Origin: Roseivirga sp.
Lineage (GTDB): Bacteria; Bacteroidota; Bacteroidia; Cytophagales; Cyclobacteriaceae
Length of the DNA stretch: 64,000 bases
Direction: 5' to 3'
NCBI GenBank assembly: GCA_021404565.1
Contig: JAAWWF010000010.1
Coordinates: forward strand, 157,581-221,580
Of the stretch, positions 34,597 through 43,544 are shown piece by piece. The first letter of the stretch is position 1. Each line of letters begins with the position of its first letter. Below the pieces are notes generated by a model that saw only the letters and a list, made by a program, of their open reading frames with translations, ran no database searches and was not told the origin of the DNA. Both the position numbers and the translations under genes were made by a program.

Positions 34597-35259
34597 TCAG
34601 AAAAACATGCTGTTCATTACTGTGGACAAATCATTGTAGATGATATAGATGGAAAACAAATCGAATACTGCATGAGCAATCATCACCATCCATAAATTTC
34701 GCTTGTTCACCAGGTACATGGTGCCGTAAATCATACCCACAAGGATGGATTGTACTACACCAAACCCGCCCTGGTAAATATGTGGGAGACCAAAAATCAG
34801 ACTCCCGATGATGACCATCAACACCAGGGAGGTTTTACTACTACCAAACCAGCCTTCTGCCTGCCGGTATAGAAAGCCTCTGAAAATTAATTCTTCACTA
34901 AAGCCTCCTACCACAATTACATATATGGAGAATAAGAGGGCATTAGTCAGGTTGCCCTTTAAAAAACTGAAGGGTGAGTTGGCAGCAGGCACGGAACCCA
35001 GTGCCGGCATTACCAGACTGACAAAAACAAACTTGATCAGCAGGCCCAGGAACACTCCTAGCATAATGGTTCTGATAAGGCTTTCAGGTTTATAGAGACC
35101 GAGTGATTTGAAAGTACTTTTTGTAAGCTTCCTCCACCAGAGGACTAAACCGGCACCAACAATAGCGACTCCTAATCCGGAAAGTATGATAAAAATGGAA
35201 GACCCGATCTGACCTGCCCGGTTGTCTGTCAGCACTGATTTGATTCTTTTAGAATTCAT
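34597..35259 (-). CDS. CPBP-family intramembrane metalloprotease
   Basis: A 220-residue membrane protein with about six helices. It has the CPBP/Abi core: the EELIFRGFLYR motif (Glu-Glu and Arg) in one helix, and a PHIYQGG motif and an AHAVFDL His motif in later helices, which together hold the metal in the Rce1-like family. Substrates in bacteria are mostly unknown; some members modify small peptides or antisigma factors. The gene lies 129 bases downstream of a co-oriented XRE regulator, which may control it. Confidence 0.9.
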   Translation of the reverse strand: MNSKRIKSVLTDNRAGQIGSSIFIILSGLGVAIVGAGLVLWWRKLTKSTFKSLGLYKPESLIRTIMLGVFLGLLIKFVFVSLVMPALGSVPAANSPFSFLKGNLTNALLFSIYVIVVGGFSEELIFRGFLYRQAEGWFGSSKTSLVLMVIIGSLIFGLPHIYQGGFGVVQSILVGMIYGTMYLVNKRNLWMVMIAHAVFDLFSIYIIYNDLSTVMNSMFF

Positions 35260-35388
35260 GATTTTTAATTTTTAAAGCATTGCGAACAGCCATGAGAAAA
35301 TGCGCTGTTTATGCTGTCAAAATTAGGCTCAGTGCGGCCTGGGTGCTTCCGACATCCCTCGGACATCATGGCGACATCTTTATGACAT

Positions 35389-35961
35389 CTAGATAAATGA
35401 GGGGATACGAGGGTATATTTCGCTGATTTCCTGCTTCAGCAAGAGAGAGGTCTTCAGGGTTTTGTAGACATTATAGATCACAAGAAAAGCAAATACAATC
35501 CAGGTCAAAGGAGCTCTGCCTGTGTCAAATTGTTCTATTAACACATAGTGAAGCATAGGTACCAGGATGAAACAAAGCGTAGCAGCGATAGACCAGAGAA
35601 GTTGAAAGTTGAGGATTCTCTTCCCCATTTCTTTGATCTCAGTGTTCTGCTGATGCTTCCTCCATTGCAGAAAAGGTATGATCAGATTGCCGTAGGGAAG
35701 TACCAGCCCCGGCAAAGCACTGAGGTTCATCTTGTTCACTAACTCAAAGGGACTCTCACTTGCTGTTTTCTCGTTTATCAGGTTTTCGACACTTGTGTCC
35801 AGCACACCGGCCAGAAGTGCCAGCGTATGGCCTGTAGGAGAAGTAGCCCCGGATTCGATCCGCTGCACCGTTCTGATGGATACACCAGCTTCCTCAGCCA
35901 GTCTCTCCTGGGAGTAGCCTTTGTTCTTTCTAAGGTTAATAATATTGGTTCCCGAGCTCAT
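35389..35961 (-). CDS. XRE-family regulator with C-terminal membrane helices
   Basis: A 190-residue protein. Residues 5-62 form a helix-turn-helix of the XRE type (LRKNKGYSQERLAEEAGVSIRTVQRIESG). The second half holds two or three hydrophobic helices (ILNFQLLWSIAATLCFILVPML, then LTWIVFAFLVIYNV), so the DNA-binding domain is tethered to the inner membrane. Such one-component regulators may sense membrane state. It is co-oriented with the downstream CPBP protease gene. Confidence 0.88.
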   Translation of the reverse strand: MSSGTNIINLRKNKGYSQERLAEEAGVSIRTVQRIESGATSPTGHTLALLAGVLDTSVENLINEKTASESPFELVNKMNLSALPGLVLPYGNLIIPFLQWRKHQQNTEIKEMGKRILNFQLLWSIAATLCFILVPMLHYVLIEQFDTGRAPLTWIVFAFLVIYNVYKTLKTSLLLKQEISEIYPRIPSFI

Positions 35962-36116
35962 TGCAGCAATTAAAGTTATAACAAATTCAGATAGCTACCA
36001 TGCCCCAAGGCCGTTCAGCCAGGCACACACCCATTGACTCAGAAGCTTATAGCCAACCGACAAATATTGCCTTTCATGCAGCGTCAAACATTTCGATTTA
36101 TCATAAACAAAAAGCC

Positions 36117-36299
36117 ATGAAGTCCATCACTTACATTCTTCTCGTTATCGGTATCCTTGGAGTGGCTGCCTCTGTTTTCAATATGATTCACGACTGGTCT
36201 TTGTCAGGCATGGGCACCCTTTTTCCATCTGCCGCATTGATTGGTATAGCGCTTTTTAACGATCAGAAAAAAGCTCAGACAACCTGCGACAAGAGCTAG
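36117..36299 (+). CDS. Small two-helix membrane protein
   Basis: A 60-residue protein from the ATG at 36117 (MKSITYILLVIGIL); a longer frame from 36000 overlaps the regulatory region and lacks a sensible start. It has two hydrophobic helices (about 4-24 and 30-46) and a charged tail (NDQKKAQTTCDKS). The function is unknown. It is divergent from the XRE regulator and may be its target. Confidence 0.55.
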   Translation: MKSITYILLVIGILGVAASVFNMIHDWSLSGMGTLFPSAALIGIALFNDQKKAQTTCDKS

Positions 36300-36355
36300 C
36301 TGCTAACAACAACCCACCTACTGTTTCGCCTCATAATTGTGTATCTTAGGCTATT

Positions 36356-37486
36356 ATGTGGAGCCTTGGCAAAGAAGTAAACCAGATTGGGGTTCAGACA
36401 CTTTGTATAGCCCTGTTTATGAGTCTCTCCGGCTGTAGCCAGCTACTTAACAATACAGAGACAAAAACAGATCAACTACACATACGAACCTTTCCATGTA
36501 CGCAACTAACCGGTCTCGTACATGATCAATCAGGACAGAATACCACAATCAATTTTGTTAACCCCCGTACAGAAACTGTGGATATATACTGGATTGAGCA
36601 GGAAGGAACTCACCAAAAGTATTTAAGCCTCGCTCCTGGTAAATCACAGGTGCAACCTACCTTTACTCATCACTATTGGATAGCAAAAACCTCTGATGGC
36701 TCCTGCCTTGGCATATATAAAAACCCCTTTGAAACTCAATTGATGGTAGAAATAAGCGAACATACCGGGCAAAAACCTCCTGTATATCAACCTGGTTCCG
36801 AACCTCCCTTTTACGGTACTATTTTTCTTGAGCAAAACATTATTGTGGATTCAGACCCAAATGCTTTTATCTCGATTGCGCCTGCCGGCATGGAAATGCG
36901 AACCATGTATGACCGCAGGGTTGAAAAATTTATCCAGACTAAAGCTTTTTTGTTTGAAGCGACCTATGCCGATGACCTTACTATTGAGGTACAGGTGAAT
37001 CAGGAGTTTGAATCCGTTTCAAAAGCACTGCCATACGCCAGAAAGTATGCGCGGGCTGTCGGATTTCTTACCACTGAACTGAGAAAGGATGTCCAAACCA
37101 TATGGATTCACAAAGGTCTGAAGCTTTTTGGTGGGGGAAATAATAATATCCTTATCCATACAGAGCAGGCTCTGGCCTATGAAAAGGATGGAATTCTTGA
37201 AGAAACCCTGGTACACGAAGCATCGCATACCTCATTAGATAGCTATCATGCCCGTAATGAAGATTGGGTGAAAGCACAGACATCAGATATAAGTTTTATA
37301 TCGACATATGCACGAGACAATCCTCAAAGAGAGGACATCTCTGAGACCTACCTGCTCTATATGGCTTTACGCTTTAAGCCAGATCGTATTTCAGACCAAC
37401 TGAAAGAGATCATTTTAAAGACTATTCCGAACAGAATCAAGTACTTTGACCAGCAGAGTTTCAGTATGTTTCCAATGACTAAATAG
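36356..37486 (+). CDS. Lipoprotein with VHL-beta-like domain and zinc-protease-like domain
   Basis: A 376-residue protein with a lipoprotein signal (LSGC, Cys about 27). Residues of about 55-125 match the von Hippel-Lindau beta domain pattern: INFVNPRTETVDIYWIEQ, YLSLAPGKS, and YWIAKTSDGSCLGIYK. The C-terminal half carries HEASH (287-291), an HExxH zinc-protease motif, followed by a possible third ligand Glu in ISETYLLYMALRF. In animals VHL beta binds proline-hydroxylated targets; in bacteria its role is not known. It may be an outer-membrane protease that recognises a peptide partner through the VHL domain. Confidence 0.8.
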   Translation: MWSLGKEVNQIGVQTLCIALFMSLSGCSQLLNNTETKTDQLHIRTFPCTQLTGLVHDQSGQNTTINFVNPRTETVDIYWIEQEGTHQKYLSLAPGKSQVQPTFTHHYWIAKTSDGSCLGIYKNPFETQLMVEISEHTGQKPPVYQPGSEPPFYGTIFLEQNIIVDSDPNAFISIAPAGMEMRTMYDRRVEKFIQTKAFLFEATYADDLTIEVQVNQEFESVSKALPYARKYARAVGFLTTELRKDVQTIWIHKGLKLFGGGNNNILIHTEQALAYEKDGILEETLVHEASHTSLDSYHARNEDWVKAQTSDISFISTYARDNPQREDISETYLLYMALRFKPDRISDQLKEIILKTIPNRIKYFDQQSFSMFPMTK

Positions 37487-37729
37487 TCATATAACACCTG
37501 GGCTTTAGTGTGAGGAACAGGTCAATCTCGTTACTGTACCGCAGATTTTTTTCCTCTCTGGAACAAAACACTTCCGATCCCCCTCTCTCATCTACAACAA
37601 ATAGTTTCATTTCACAACAAAGCGCTACCATATAAATTGTTAAAAATAAAATAACACAAACAAGAGTCCGATTTTTACTATATTGAGTACTTAACAAAAC
37701 ACACACTTATCTCATCAAATTTTTTAATT

Positions 37730-38677
37730 ATGAAAGATTCTATACCACCTCCACCGGATACCAGTACTCCAATTATCATTGATGGTGGCGGAGAACATGT
37801 GCCAGCAGTAGAAGCAGGCCTCGGTCCACTTCTTGGCCTGGTCGGAACCTGGAACAACCCAAACCCTACACAGGGGCCACAATTAGGCTACAACGTTATG
37901 CCCTTGCCGCAGAATGACACCCCGGCTAGTGACAATGTGATACTCAAGGACTTCCACTATTATGAAGAGATGACCTTTTCAGCCATTCCCGGTGATGCCG
38001 CGAATCGTGGAGGTGATTATCAGCAGAATTGCTGGGTATTGTTCTATGAGCAACGTGTTTACTTTGGCAGCGATGCAGGATCACAGGAAAACACACTGGT
38101 ACATGCCGAAAACGGTGATTGGCTGCACCTTGTGAATGTGGCTCAGGACAGAGGTGCCATTGAGGACCCTGCCGATCCTATTCCGGATCCAAACCCTATC
38201 ACACAACCTACTTTCCCGATTGTAAAGCAGGTGTCTGTACCTCATGGTAATTCCATACTGGCTCCCGGTATTTCCACAACACATCCCGGACCTCCACATA
38301 TCCCGGATGTAAGTACAATCCCTACAGGATCTGTGACTCCGGCACTCTTGTCAATCTATAACGATGGCAACTATGACAGGACCAACCCAATGCTGAATCC
38401 CAACATTATATTATGGAATGCACTTGAAGGTAAAACAGTAAAGTCTACTACAGCCTTTACCGTGTCTACCGCGAATGAAGGTGGAGCCGTAACAAACATC
38501 ATATTTGAGCAGAAAAAAGCCAACGTATCGGCCTTCCATACTACATTTTGGCTGCTCACACTGGAGGATGACAGTACAATGCTCCAGTATTCGCAGACCA
38601 TGGAAATGGAATTTCATGCCAACCCTGGTGTTACTTTCTACCACATTGATGCGGCATCTATGGTACCTGCAACATAA
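37730..38677 (+). CDS. Heme-binding-type beta-barrel domain protein
   Basis: A 315-residue protein, Pro/Asp-rich, without a signal peptide. LGPLLGLVGTWNNP (residues 31-44), FHYYEEMTFSAIP and the middle YEQRVYF fit a calycin/nitrobindin-like barrel, with C-terminal YSQTMEMEFH. A related family is annotated heme-binding. His and Pro residues in the middle loops are plentiful but the axial heme ligand is not obvious. It is followed by a strong hairpin terminator. The neighbours do not suggest a partner. Confidence 0.6.
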   Translation: MKDSIPPPPDTSTPIIIDGGGEHVPAVEAGLGPLLGLVGTWNNPNPTQGPQLGYNVMPLPQNDTPASDNVILKDFHYYEEMTFSAIPGDAANRGGDYQQNCWVLFYEQRVYFGSDAGSQENTLVHAENGDWLHLVNVAQDRGAIEDPADPIPDPNPITQPTFPIVKQVSVPHGNSILAPGISTTHPGPPHIPDVSTIPTGSVTPALLSIYNDGNYDRTNPMLNPNIILWNALEGKTVKSTTAFTVSTANEGGAVTNIIFEQKKANVSAFHTTFWLLTLEDDSTMLQYSQTMEMEFHANPGVTFYHIDAASMVPAT

Positions 38678-38727
38678 GTCTGTTGACAGTACATTTATGA
38701 AACACTAAAAAGTTTTATAGAATCAAA

Positions 38728-38768
38728 AAATAAGTCCTGCCCTCATAGCGAGTGGCAGGACTTATTTC
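38728..38768. terminator. Strong hairpin terminator between convergent genes
   Basis: AATAAGTCCTGCC (38729-38741) pairs with GGCAGGACTTATT (38754-38766): a perfect 13-bp stem. It lies between the convergent beta-barrel gene and the end of the MNIO operon and can stop both. Confidence 0.88.
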
Positions 38769-38818
38769 TTTGTAGGTATCCCAGCCTGAAATAACCTTAC
38801 GCAAAAAGTAATATCCGA

Positions 38819-39664
38819 TCAGGAATCAACCCGAAAAAAACCCTGCTCAATCCATTTCTCTTTCCATACAGGCCAAACCTCCTCGAGCTTTCCTGAGTCA
38901 AAACCCTGGTTTTTACATAACAATTGTTTTGCCTCAGACACACTCCCCCCCTCTTTGAGATAATTCAAAAAGTAGTATTGACCTGGATTCAGGTCAAATA
39001 GGGCTAGTTTATAATTCCGTCTGACCACCGCGCAAAAGGTATCCTGTGCATAGGGCATTCCCGGCTTGTTTCCATTCACAAATTCACTGTAAAACCAGCG
39101 AATAGGGAATTGAAAATAGAAGGCGTAAAAAACAGGAATAAGTCTTAGCTCCTCTTCCGGGGTTTGGTCCCCCGCCAGCACAAAGTCCTCATCGGCCTGT
39201 TCTTCAAAAATGATCAAAGTGGCATACTCAAAACGTGCCAGCTCAATCATAAAGTCGGGCCATTCTTCCTTTAGGGGGTCATCCTTATCTGGTCTTGTGT
39301 CTTCCAGATAATCCGCAAAATGTGCGCCCAGGTTCATCAGATTGTAGCTACTGGAGGGGTATAATTCCAGGTAGTTATCGGCAAACCCACAGAAAAGCTC
39401 TTCACCAAGGGCATATTCCAATGCGCTGAACTGCTTGGCCATACAATCGCGCAAACGGGCGATATAGCTTCGCTGGTAAATCGCGAGGTGCTCTCTGGCC
39501 GGTAGTCTCTTAGAATCATTGATCACAGATTCTAAACCACCTCCCTGAAATGCGCCAGGTAATACCTGCATAGGATCAACCTCTGTCTGACCATGTGGGT
39601 CCAACAGCATTTGCTGCATCCATTGCTGAAAGCTGGACAAGGGTATGTTGGTCGATTCTGCCAT
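38819..39664 (-). CDS. DUF2063-type MNIO partner protein (BufC/HvfC-like)
   Basis: A 281-residue soluble protein of the DUF2063 type. The N-terminal half reads SFQQWMQQMLLDP, then AREHLAIYQRSYIARLRDCMAKQFSALEYALGEELF, which is typical of partner proteins in MNIO (DUF692) RiPP loci (for example BufC, HvfC). Such partners are thought to bring the substrate peptide to the oxidase. It is the last gene of a four-gene operon; its ATG follows the MNIO stop by two bases. The role here is inferred from that placement. Confidence 0.85.
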   Translation of the reverse strand: MAESTNIPLSSFQQWMQQMLLDPHGQTEVDPMQVLPGAFQGGGLESVINDSKRLPAREHLAIYQRSYIARLRDCMAKQFSALEYALGEELFCGFADNYLELYPSSSYNLMNLGAHFADYLEDTRPDKDDPLKEEWPDFMIELARFEYATLIIFEEQADEDFVLAGDQTPEEELRLIPVFYAFYFQFPIRWFYSEFVNGNKPGMPYAQDTFCAVVRRNYKLALFDLNPGQYYFLNYLKEGGSVSEAKQLLCKNQGFDSGKLEEVWPVWKEKWIEQGFFRVDS

Positions 39665-39666
39665 CT

Positions 39667-40599
39667 TTATACTTCCAGCTGATCTCTGGTTTCTGATACC
39701 ATAAAGTGGATAGGGTTAGAAACTGCCTCCACTACCTGATCTTCTTCTTCCACGGACTTAATACCATTAAAGTCCCCCGACATAAACTCCTTCGCCTTCA
39801 ATAGCTCCGCATGATATACATCAAAAGCCGGAATGTTGCCATCCCACTCCAATAATGTTGAGGTGCCTCCTGTCCTTTGCCATGCCAGCCTGAAAAGCTC
39901 CCAAACATGTTTGGTCACTTCCCTGTCATGTGTATCAATGATATAGTTGCCACAGTTCTGATGTCCTGCCAGGTGCATTTGAACCACCCTGTCAAAAGGT
40001 ATGCCCTCCAGATACTCCACCGGATCGAAGTCATTATTGAAGGAGGAGACATAAACATTGTTTACATCCAGTAAGAGTCCACAGTCTGTTTCTTCTGTCA
40101 TGCTGCTCAAAAACTCCCATTCGGGAATAGTGGAGTGCCTGAAAGAGGCATAGGTACTGGGGTTTTCGATGACAAGCGGTCTTTGAAGGTAATCTTGAAC
40201 AATGTTAATCCGATCACAAACATGCTTCAGCGATTCCTCATTGAGTGGTACCGGTAAAAGATCATGTGAATTTGTTGTCAAAACACCCGTCCAGCAAAGG
40301 TGATCACTTACCCAGGCAGGATTCATCTCGTCAGCCAATGCTTTCAGCTTTTTGAGATAATCGAAATCCAGGGGGTCGGTGTTCCCTATAGAAAGAGATA
40401 CCCCGTGCATTACCACAGGGTATCTTTCTACAATTTGTTTAAGTACATGACGGGGTCGCCCGAAAGAGTCCATAAAGTTTTCAGAAATCACTTCAAACCA
40501 ATCCACTTCAGGCTGTTGCTCTAAAATATGGTTGAAGTGCTGACTTCTGAGCCCTAAACCCAAACCCAAATCGGGCAGGTTCAGCTTATTTGTCGTCAC
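39667..40599 (-). CDS. MNIO (DUF692) multinuclear non-heme iron oxidase
   Basis: A 310-residue DUF692-family protein. The TIM-barrel fold carries the expected metal-binding residues: FEVISENFMD, MHGVSLSIG, WVSDHLCW, IENPSTYA, LLLDVNNVYV, MHLAGH, DTHDREV and LLEWDGN. Characterised members (MbnB, TglH, BufB, ChrH) use two or three iron ions and O2 to modify Cys or other residues of ribosomal peptides. It overlaps the upstream Cys-rich gene by 14 bases and is followed by its DUF2063 partner, so it probably modifies that Cys-rich protein. Confidence 0.95.
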   Translation of the reverse strand: MTTNKLNLPDLGLGLGLRSQHFNHILEQQPEVDWFEVISENFMDSFGRPRHVLKQIVERYPVVMHGVSLSIGNTDPLDFDYLKKLKALADEMNPAWVSDHLCWTGVLTTNSHDLLPVPLNEESLKHVCDRINIVQDYLQRPLVIENPSTYASFRHSTIPEWEFLSSMTEETDCGLLLDVNNVYVSSFNNDFDPVEYLEGIPFDRVVQMHLAGHQNCGNYIIDTHDREVTKHVWELFRLAWQRTGGTSTLLEWDGNIPAFDVYHAELLKAKEFMSGDFNGIKSVEEEDQVVEAVSNPIHFMVSETRDQLEV

Positions 40600-41182
40600 A
40601 ACCGCAATTCTTCTCGGTATTTTTCATTTTGCGGGCACTGCGTTTTACAAAGCGCTGGCGTTTTTTATATCTACTGACATCACGATTGTCAAAGGCGTAC
40701 GAGCAGTAACGATCACCACTCTGTCCACAGGACGAACTGCCTCCCCTGGCAGCGACAAACTCATCAGTCGGGCCATACTCCTGGCCTACAGGAAGCTTAT
40801 CTTTATGTACCACAATCCCCTGGTTTTCCATTCTCTTCAGGAAAAGCTCACGTGCCAGTTGCCATACGCTGCGCCCCTTATTAGGACCCTGAACAATAAA
40901 CCTGGATGCCAGAATTGGGGCACCACAACTGCCCTGGTACTTACAGGCGTTTTCTCCCGGGTGACAGAATTCTTTGGTGGTACCAAAAAGACCACAGCCT
41001 CCCTGGCCCTTACATTCATTAAGTACATGACAGGGGTGACTTACCGTAGAGCAATCGCCCTGACCCGCACAGTCATTATTTCCAGAAAATCCCTTGTTCT
41101 CGCATGAGTTCAATCCCATACAGGTATGTAGCTCCTTGGGAGGTAAAAATTGAGGTATGATTTTATTTGTTGTATCAGACAT
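40586..41182 (-). CDS. Cys-rich candidate MNIO substrate with four CX5C motifs
   Basis: A 198-residue protein with 14 Cys, ten of which fall in the first 86 residues. Four motifs of the form C-x5-C recur: CMGLNSC (21-27), CAGQGDC (38-44), CKGQGGC (57-63) and CKYQGSC (80-86), mostly with a [A/K]xQG core. A middle segment (about 95-130) lacks Cys and looks helical; the C-terminus is basic and ends CGC near 193-195. There is no signal peptide, unlike classical bufferin precursors. It sits directly before and overlaps the MNIO gene. It is the most likely substrate, though it is larger than typical RiPP precursors. Confidence 0.78.
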   Translation of the reverse strand: MSDTTNKIIPQFLPPKELHTCMGLNSCENKGFSGNNDCAGQGDCSTVSHPCHVLNECKGQGGCGLFGTTKEFCHPGENACKYQGSCGAPILASRFIVQGPNKGRSVWQLARELFLKRMENQGIVVHKDKLPVGQEYGPTDEFVAARGGSSSCGQSGDRYCSYAFDNRDVSRYKKRQRFVKRSARKMKNTEKNCGCDDK

Positions 41183-41230
41183 TGTAAATTCTTTTAATGA
41201 TTAAGACAAAAAAGTAAGTGCTGCCAGGAA

Positions 41231-42706
41231 TTAACTGGCAGGAACTTCAGGAACATTTGGTTTCACAGAGTGATCCAGTCCAACATCGGGTAGTGCCAGC
41301 AGGTAGGTCTTATCCGTCAGCAACCATTCCCAATTACTATCAAGCTGTGCCAACTCATTGGCCATTCTAATCATCTGCTCTTTAGGACTTGCACTGTCTT
41401 TTGAGAAGTCGTAATACTCAAAAGTGAGAGAGGCTTCATAAACCGTATCATCTCTCTTAAAGGTGTACGCATTCATACCATTACCAAATTCACTGAGCAA
41501 CCAGATCATTGATTTATGAATGCCATACATGAATACCTTAAACTGAGTATCCTCGTCCTTGTAATAGCAGGTCTCCACCATTAATATGATGTAGGTAAAC
41601 AGGGCATTACCCATCTTTGAAGCCATAGACAGGGCAGTGTCCTCAGGATATTCCGACTGCTTTGGGTTGACGGTCTGATTGTATACCAGCTCATCGAAGA
41701 ATTTCATGTTATACCCCTTAAACTTCTCTTGATAGTGAACCCCAAGGCTATAAATCTCCATAAATTTACCAAAGTGTGAAAGCTCTTTTTTGCCCTTGTG
41801 ATCCTTGGTATTATCGTCATAGTCACCTGGTTTGAACTGCACTTTCCCATTTTTAACAGGCAGCGGAACAGGTAGTCCGTTCTTGTCGAATTCAAGCTTA
41901 TCATAAGCTTCATCATCGTTGACACGTCCTTCTCCCTGGTGAATTATTTCTTCCATGGCCGCCACGGCTGTAGGGGCATCGACTACATGTCTCAACACGC
42001 CACTATCATCCTCACTGCCAAATTGTGGTTTGTGATTGCGATCATAGTACACCGTATTGATTGAATTCTGGCCGTAGAAAGGCTGATCAGGCAATAGTTG
42101 TGGCCTTGGTTCGTATGGGCCCGGGTAATGCTTCTTCACAAAAGCTATGATCATATCATAAAAAGCCCCTATGGTAGTATAATCAAGAGGAGTCCCGGGT
42201 GTATCCGGCTCATCAGGCTGCCCCGGATCAACAAATGTATTCGGGCTCTCAATTTGTAAAAACACCGTCAACTGCTCCAAGGAGAGTTTATCAATATTAA
42301 TAGGGAATTCCGGTCTGTGCCCGTCCAGTTGTGTGGGGAATTTCACTTTGGTTGCAATTTTAACAAGCTCCGGAGCCTTCTGACAAATCGCAGTTTTCAC
42401 GTTTGAAGAAAGGGCAAGGTGCAGCATTTCTTCAATCACTACACTCATGATATAAGCCGCAGATTTATTGGCATAAACCAATATATCCAGAGTCATTTGC
42501 TCGGCCAAAGCTTCCGAGCCGGCAGGAAGCTGTGATAAGACCCGGGCATATACAGTGTCCTGATCCTGCGCACGCTTAATAGAATAGTAGGTCGACAAAT
42601 AAGTCGGAATTGTTGCTAGCTCCAGGGCGATTGCCTGGTGCATTACTTCCTCAAAATTATCTTCAGTGATATGCGGAGGAATTTCAAAAAGTTTACTTAA
42701 CGCCAT
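41231..42706 (-). CDS. Ferritin-like (VioB/IPP-dimer-synthase-type) diiron protein
   Basis: A 491-residue protein. The N-terminal 200 residues carry a ferritin-like four-helix pattern with EVMHQAIALELATIPTYLSTYYSIK, then VVIEEMLHLALSSNVKTAI, giving the E and ExxH ligands of a diiron site. This matches the iminophenylpyruvate dimer synthase/VioB-type ferritin-like domain. The remaining part is variable. It is the first gene of the operon with the Cys-rich protein, MNIO and DUF2063 partner (48-base gap). Its product may supply or consume a reactive oxygen or metal centre; no pigment genes are nearby. Confidence 0.82.
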   Translation of the reverse strand: MALSKLFEIPPHITEDNFEEVMHQAIALELATIPTYLSTYYSIKRAQDQDTVYARVLSQLPAGSEALAEQMTLDILVYANKSAAYIMSVVIEEMLHLALSSNVKTAICQKAPELVKIATKVKFPTQLDGHRPEFPINIDKLSLEQLTVFLQIESPNTFVDPGQPDEPDTPGTPLDYTTIGAFYDMIIAFVKKHYPGPYEPRPQLLPDQPFYGQNSINTVYYDRNHKPQFGSEDDSGVLRHVVDAPTAVAAMEEIIHQGEGRVNDDEAYDKLEFDKNGLPVPLPVKNGKVQFKPGDYDDNTKDHKGKKELSHFGKFMEIYSLGVHYQEKFKGYNMKFFDELVYNQTVNPKQSEYPEDTALSMASKMGNALFTYIILMVETCYYKDEDTQFKVFMYGIHKSMIWLLSEFGNGMNAYTFKRDDTVYEASLTFEYYDFSKDSASPKEQMIRMANELAQLDSNWEWLLTDKTYLLALPDVGLDHSVKPNVPEVPAS

Positions 42707-42994
42707 TTTTTTGTGTGGTTACGAATAGTGTTTATCCAATCAAATTAGTGATATCCTCACATGAATTCAACAAATCTCAAGCTTTTATGTAAACGGAAAA
42801 CAGCTAAATCAGCCCAAATTCCCCACAATCAGCACTCAGCACATACTGAAGAGTACAACTAAATCTCTCTTTTGACTAAAAAATAATGCCTCTGGAAAAA
42901 AATACCATCATTCAATATCTGAAAGAAGAGCAGGGGTGCCTGTCTATTCAGATGTTCCATATATCAGAAATTCGTCACAAAACAGACATTACTT

Positions 42995-43477
42995 TTGCAA
43001 ATAGAAGATATAAAACGAAGGCTTACAGCTTTGGACAATGAGCTGAGCAAATCATTAATAGTATCCTACGAGGATTTTGTAGTGAACGGAAAACCCTTCA
43101 AAGTTTACCTAAGTGGCTCACTGAAAAAACATGCCCGTAAAGCCAGGGTCTGGAAGACAAACGAGTTTTGCTTAACGCTTCGCAATGTCAAGTATGGCCT
43201 GGACCAGAACAGCACTAAGTCAAAAGGTGGGCGTGATGGTGTTTACCTACTTGACCGGAACTTCAGGCCTGCTAACGAAATGCAAAAACGAATCTTTGAT
43301 CAATTTATAGATAAGCCAAGCTCTGATTATGCTGCTATAGTCGATGCACTGGAACTTGCTCATGAGCGAGTCAGGGCCGTCAGGGTGGTTTCCCATCATA
43401 TGCGCATTGTTGGAATTCACCATTCTAGCAGCACAGAAGATATACTAGTGCTGGTGGATGTAGACAGAAAGAGTTGA
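42995..43477 (+). CDS. Hypothetical protein beside a macro-domain gene (start uncertain)
   Basis: About 160 residues from a TTG at 42995; no ATG is available in frame upstream before the TGA near 42920. Another frame has an ATG at 42886 that runs 51 codons into this region, so a frameshift or a wrong start is possible. The protein is basic in the middle (LSGSLKKHARKARVWKTNEF) and ends with a beta-like half. The family is unknown. It lies 67 bases before the macro-domain gene on the same strand, which suggests a functional pair. Confidence 0.5.
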   Translation: MQIEDIKRRLTALDNELSKSLIVSYEDFVVNGKPFKVYLSGSLKKHARKARVWKTNEFCLTLRNVKYGLDQNSTKSKGGRDGVYLLDRNFRPANEMQKRIFDQFIDKPSSDYAAIVDALELAHERVRAVRVVSHHMRIVGIHHSSSTEDILVLVDVDRKS

Positions 43478-43544
43478 TGCGCACCCTGACTCTGGCTTCT
43501 TTTTTGTAACCAATCCGGGATTGGTATTTAACGAGTCTTTCTCA

